From the NCBI GenBank assembly GCA_964394815.1, contig CAYMZC010000119.1, positions 1-7,867 on the forward strand: a stretch of DNA of 7,867 bases, given 5' to 3'. Origin of the DNA: Sandaracinobacteroides sp964394815 (GTDB taxonomy: Bacteria; Pseudomonadota; Alphaproteobacteria; Sphingomonadales; Sphingomonadaceae). Shown here piece by piece: positions 7,008 through 7,867 of this stretch. The position numbers were made by a program, and so were the translations under genes. The notes under the pieces are model-generated. The model was not told where the DNA came from. It saw nothing but the letters and a program-made list of their open reading frames with translations, and did not search any database. Numbering within the stretch: position 1 is the first letter of the stretch; each line of letters opens with the position of its first letter.

Positions 7008-7867
7008 GCAGCGGCACCGGCGCCCGCCTTCAGGCGCGGCTTCACGGCCTGGCCGGCAGCAGCCTCGGCGCGCACATGGGCTGCCCAGTCCAATATCTCC
7101 AGATGGCCGTCGGCATGCTCCACCAGCGCAGTGCAGCTTTCCACCCAGTCACCGTCATTATAGTAGGTGATCTCGCCGAACTGGCGGATTTCTGCGCAAT
7201 GGATGTGGCCGCAGACTACGCCATCGGCGCCGCGTTCCCGCGCGGCATGGGCGACGGCCTCTTCGAAGCGGCAGACATATTCGACCGCGTTCTTCACCTT
7301 TTTCTTCAGATAGGCGGAAAGCGACCAGTAGGGCAGGCCGAAGAGGCGGCGACAGGTATTGAAGGCCCGGTTCAGCTTCAGCAGCGCGACATAGGCATGA
7401 TCGCCCAGGAAGGCGAGCCAGCGCTGGTAGAGCACCACGCCATCGAATTCGTCGCCATGCAGGACCAGCAGGCGGCGGCCGTCGGCGGTGACATGCAGCG
7501 CTTCCGGCCGGATCTCGATGTCGCCGAAGCCGAGGCCTATGAAGTCGCGCAGCACTTCATCATGGTTGCCGGGGACATAGACGACCCGCGTGCCCTTGCG
7601 CGCCATTTTCAGCACGCGGCGCACGATGTCATTATGGCGTGTCGGCCAGAACCAGCCCCGTTTCAGCCGCCAGCCGTCGATGATGTCGCCCACCAGATAA
7701 AGTGTCTCACACTCGATCGACTTCAGGAAATCGAACAGCAGGTCCGCATTGCAGCCCGGCGTGCCCAGGTGCGTATCGGAAATGAAGACCGTCCGCAGCT
7801 TCAGCCGCTTGCGCGGCGCATGTTCGTCAGGCCCGTCGATCCATGCAAAAAACAAAGTAACAGGCAA
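7004..7867 (-). CDS. plcP: PlcP-type metallophosphoesterase (phospholipase C), start at or beyond window edge
   Basis: A calcineurin-like, two-metal phosphoesterase with all five family blocks: SDTHLG (30-35), GDIIDGWRL (60-68), GNHDE (100-104), HGDEFD (138-143) and GHIH (220-223), numbered from the TTG at 7867. LVGDIIDGWRL, YWSLSAYLKKKVKNAV and GDWVESCTALVEH closely resemble Sinorhizobium PlcP, which cleaves phosphatidylcholine and phosphatidylethanolamine to diacylglycerol and phosphoalcohol during phosphate starvation. Such proteins are often annotated as LpxH (UDP-diacylglucosamine pyrophosphatase), but alphaproteobacteria generally use LpxI, and the adjacent glycosyltransferase favours PlcP. 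There is no signal peptide, so the product is cytoplasmic or peripheral at the inner membrane. The C-terminal tail (about 262-287) is Ala-rich and basic. No ATG occurs in frame before the first motif: the start is TTG at 7867, TTG at 7855, or outside the window. The stop overlaps the next gene by 4 bases. Confidence 0.85.
   Translation of the reverse strand: MPVTLFFAWIDGPDEHAPRKRLKLRTVFISDTHLGTPGCNADLLFDFLKSIECETLYLVGDIIDGWRLKRGWFWPTRHNDIVRRVLKMARKGTRVVYVPGNHDEVLRDFIGLGFGDIEIRPEALHVTADGRRLLVLHGDEFDGVVLYQRWLAFLGDHAYVALLKLNRAFNTCRRLFGLPYWSLSAYLKKKVKNAVEYVCRFEEAVAHAARERGADGVVCGHIHCAEIRQFGEITYYNDGDWVESCTALVEHADGHLEILDWAAHVRAEAAAGQAVKPRLKAGAGAAA

Noticed and set aside
7846..7863. Possible Pho half-site CTGTTAC on the minus strand at the right edge, ahead of plcP
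   Set aside because: Only one half-site is visible. The next 11-base slot downstream is TTTTTTG and does not match, and any upstream half is outside the window. It would also fall inside the coding frame if the TTG at 7867 is the start.
7004..7867. LpxH or PdeM as the identity of the metallophosphoesterase
   Set aside because: The GDWVESCTALVEH and YWSLSAYLKKKVKNAV blocks and the coupled lipid-type glycosyltransferase fit PlcP better. PdeM belongs next to the ligase-associated helicase, which is distant here and on the other strand.

Overview
The window is GC-rich, tightly packed and reads like a chromosome of an alphaproteobacterium. The gene repertoire supports this: a ligase-associated Lhr-type helicase, a large TonB-dependent receptor of the kind abundant in Caulobacterales and Sphingomonadales, and an alphaproteobacterial PlcP/glycosyltransferase pair. 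I cannot name the genus. No tRNA, rRNA, CRISPR array, insertion sequence or phage gene was seen.

Layout: (1) Bases 2-1372 (+) hold the C-terminal 456 residues of a ligase-associated DEXH-box DNA repair helicase, cut by the left edge. (2) Bases 1373-1550 are a regulatory gap. It carries four 7-base half-sites in exact 11-base register (1382-1421), the arrangement expected of a tandem PhoB box, and then a 17-base odd palindrome (1458-1474). (3) Bases 1551-3059 (+) encode a surface-type lipoprotein with a Pro-Thr repeat linker and a predicted beta-helical domain. (4) After an intercistronic hairpin (3073-3100), bases 3157-5835 (+) encode an 892-residue TonB-dependent outer membrane receptor. (5) A strong intrinsic terminator (5871-5902) separates it from a convergent minus-strand pair. 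(6) The pair is a metallophosphoesterase of the PlcP phospholipase C type (7867-7004, start uncertain at the right edge) followed, with a 4-base ATGA overlap, by a GT4 glycosyltransferase (7007-5937).

How they fit together: in alphaproteobacteria PlcP degrades membrane phospholipids during phosphate starvation, and the companion GT4 enzyme puts sugar on the diacylglycerol that is released, replacing phospholipid with glycolipid. The predicted Pho boxes in front of the lipoprotein/receptor pair suggest that the convergent units form one phosphate-stress locus: one arm would take up an unknown, perhaps phosphorus-containing, ligand through the outer membrane, and the other would save phosphorus by lipid remodelling. 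The Pho-box register and the gene families are read from sequence. The shared regulation and the receptor's substrate are inference.
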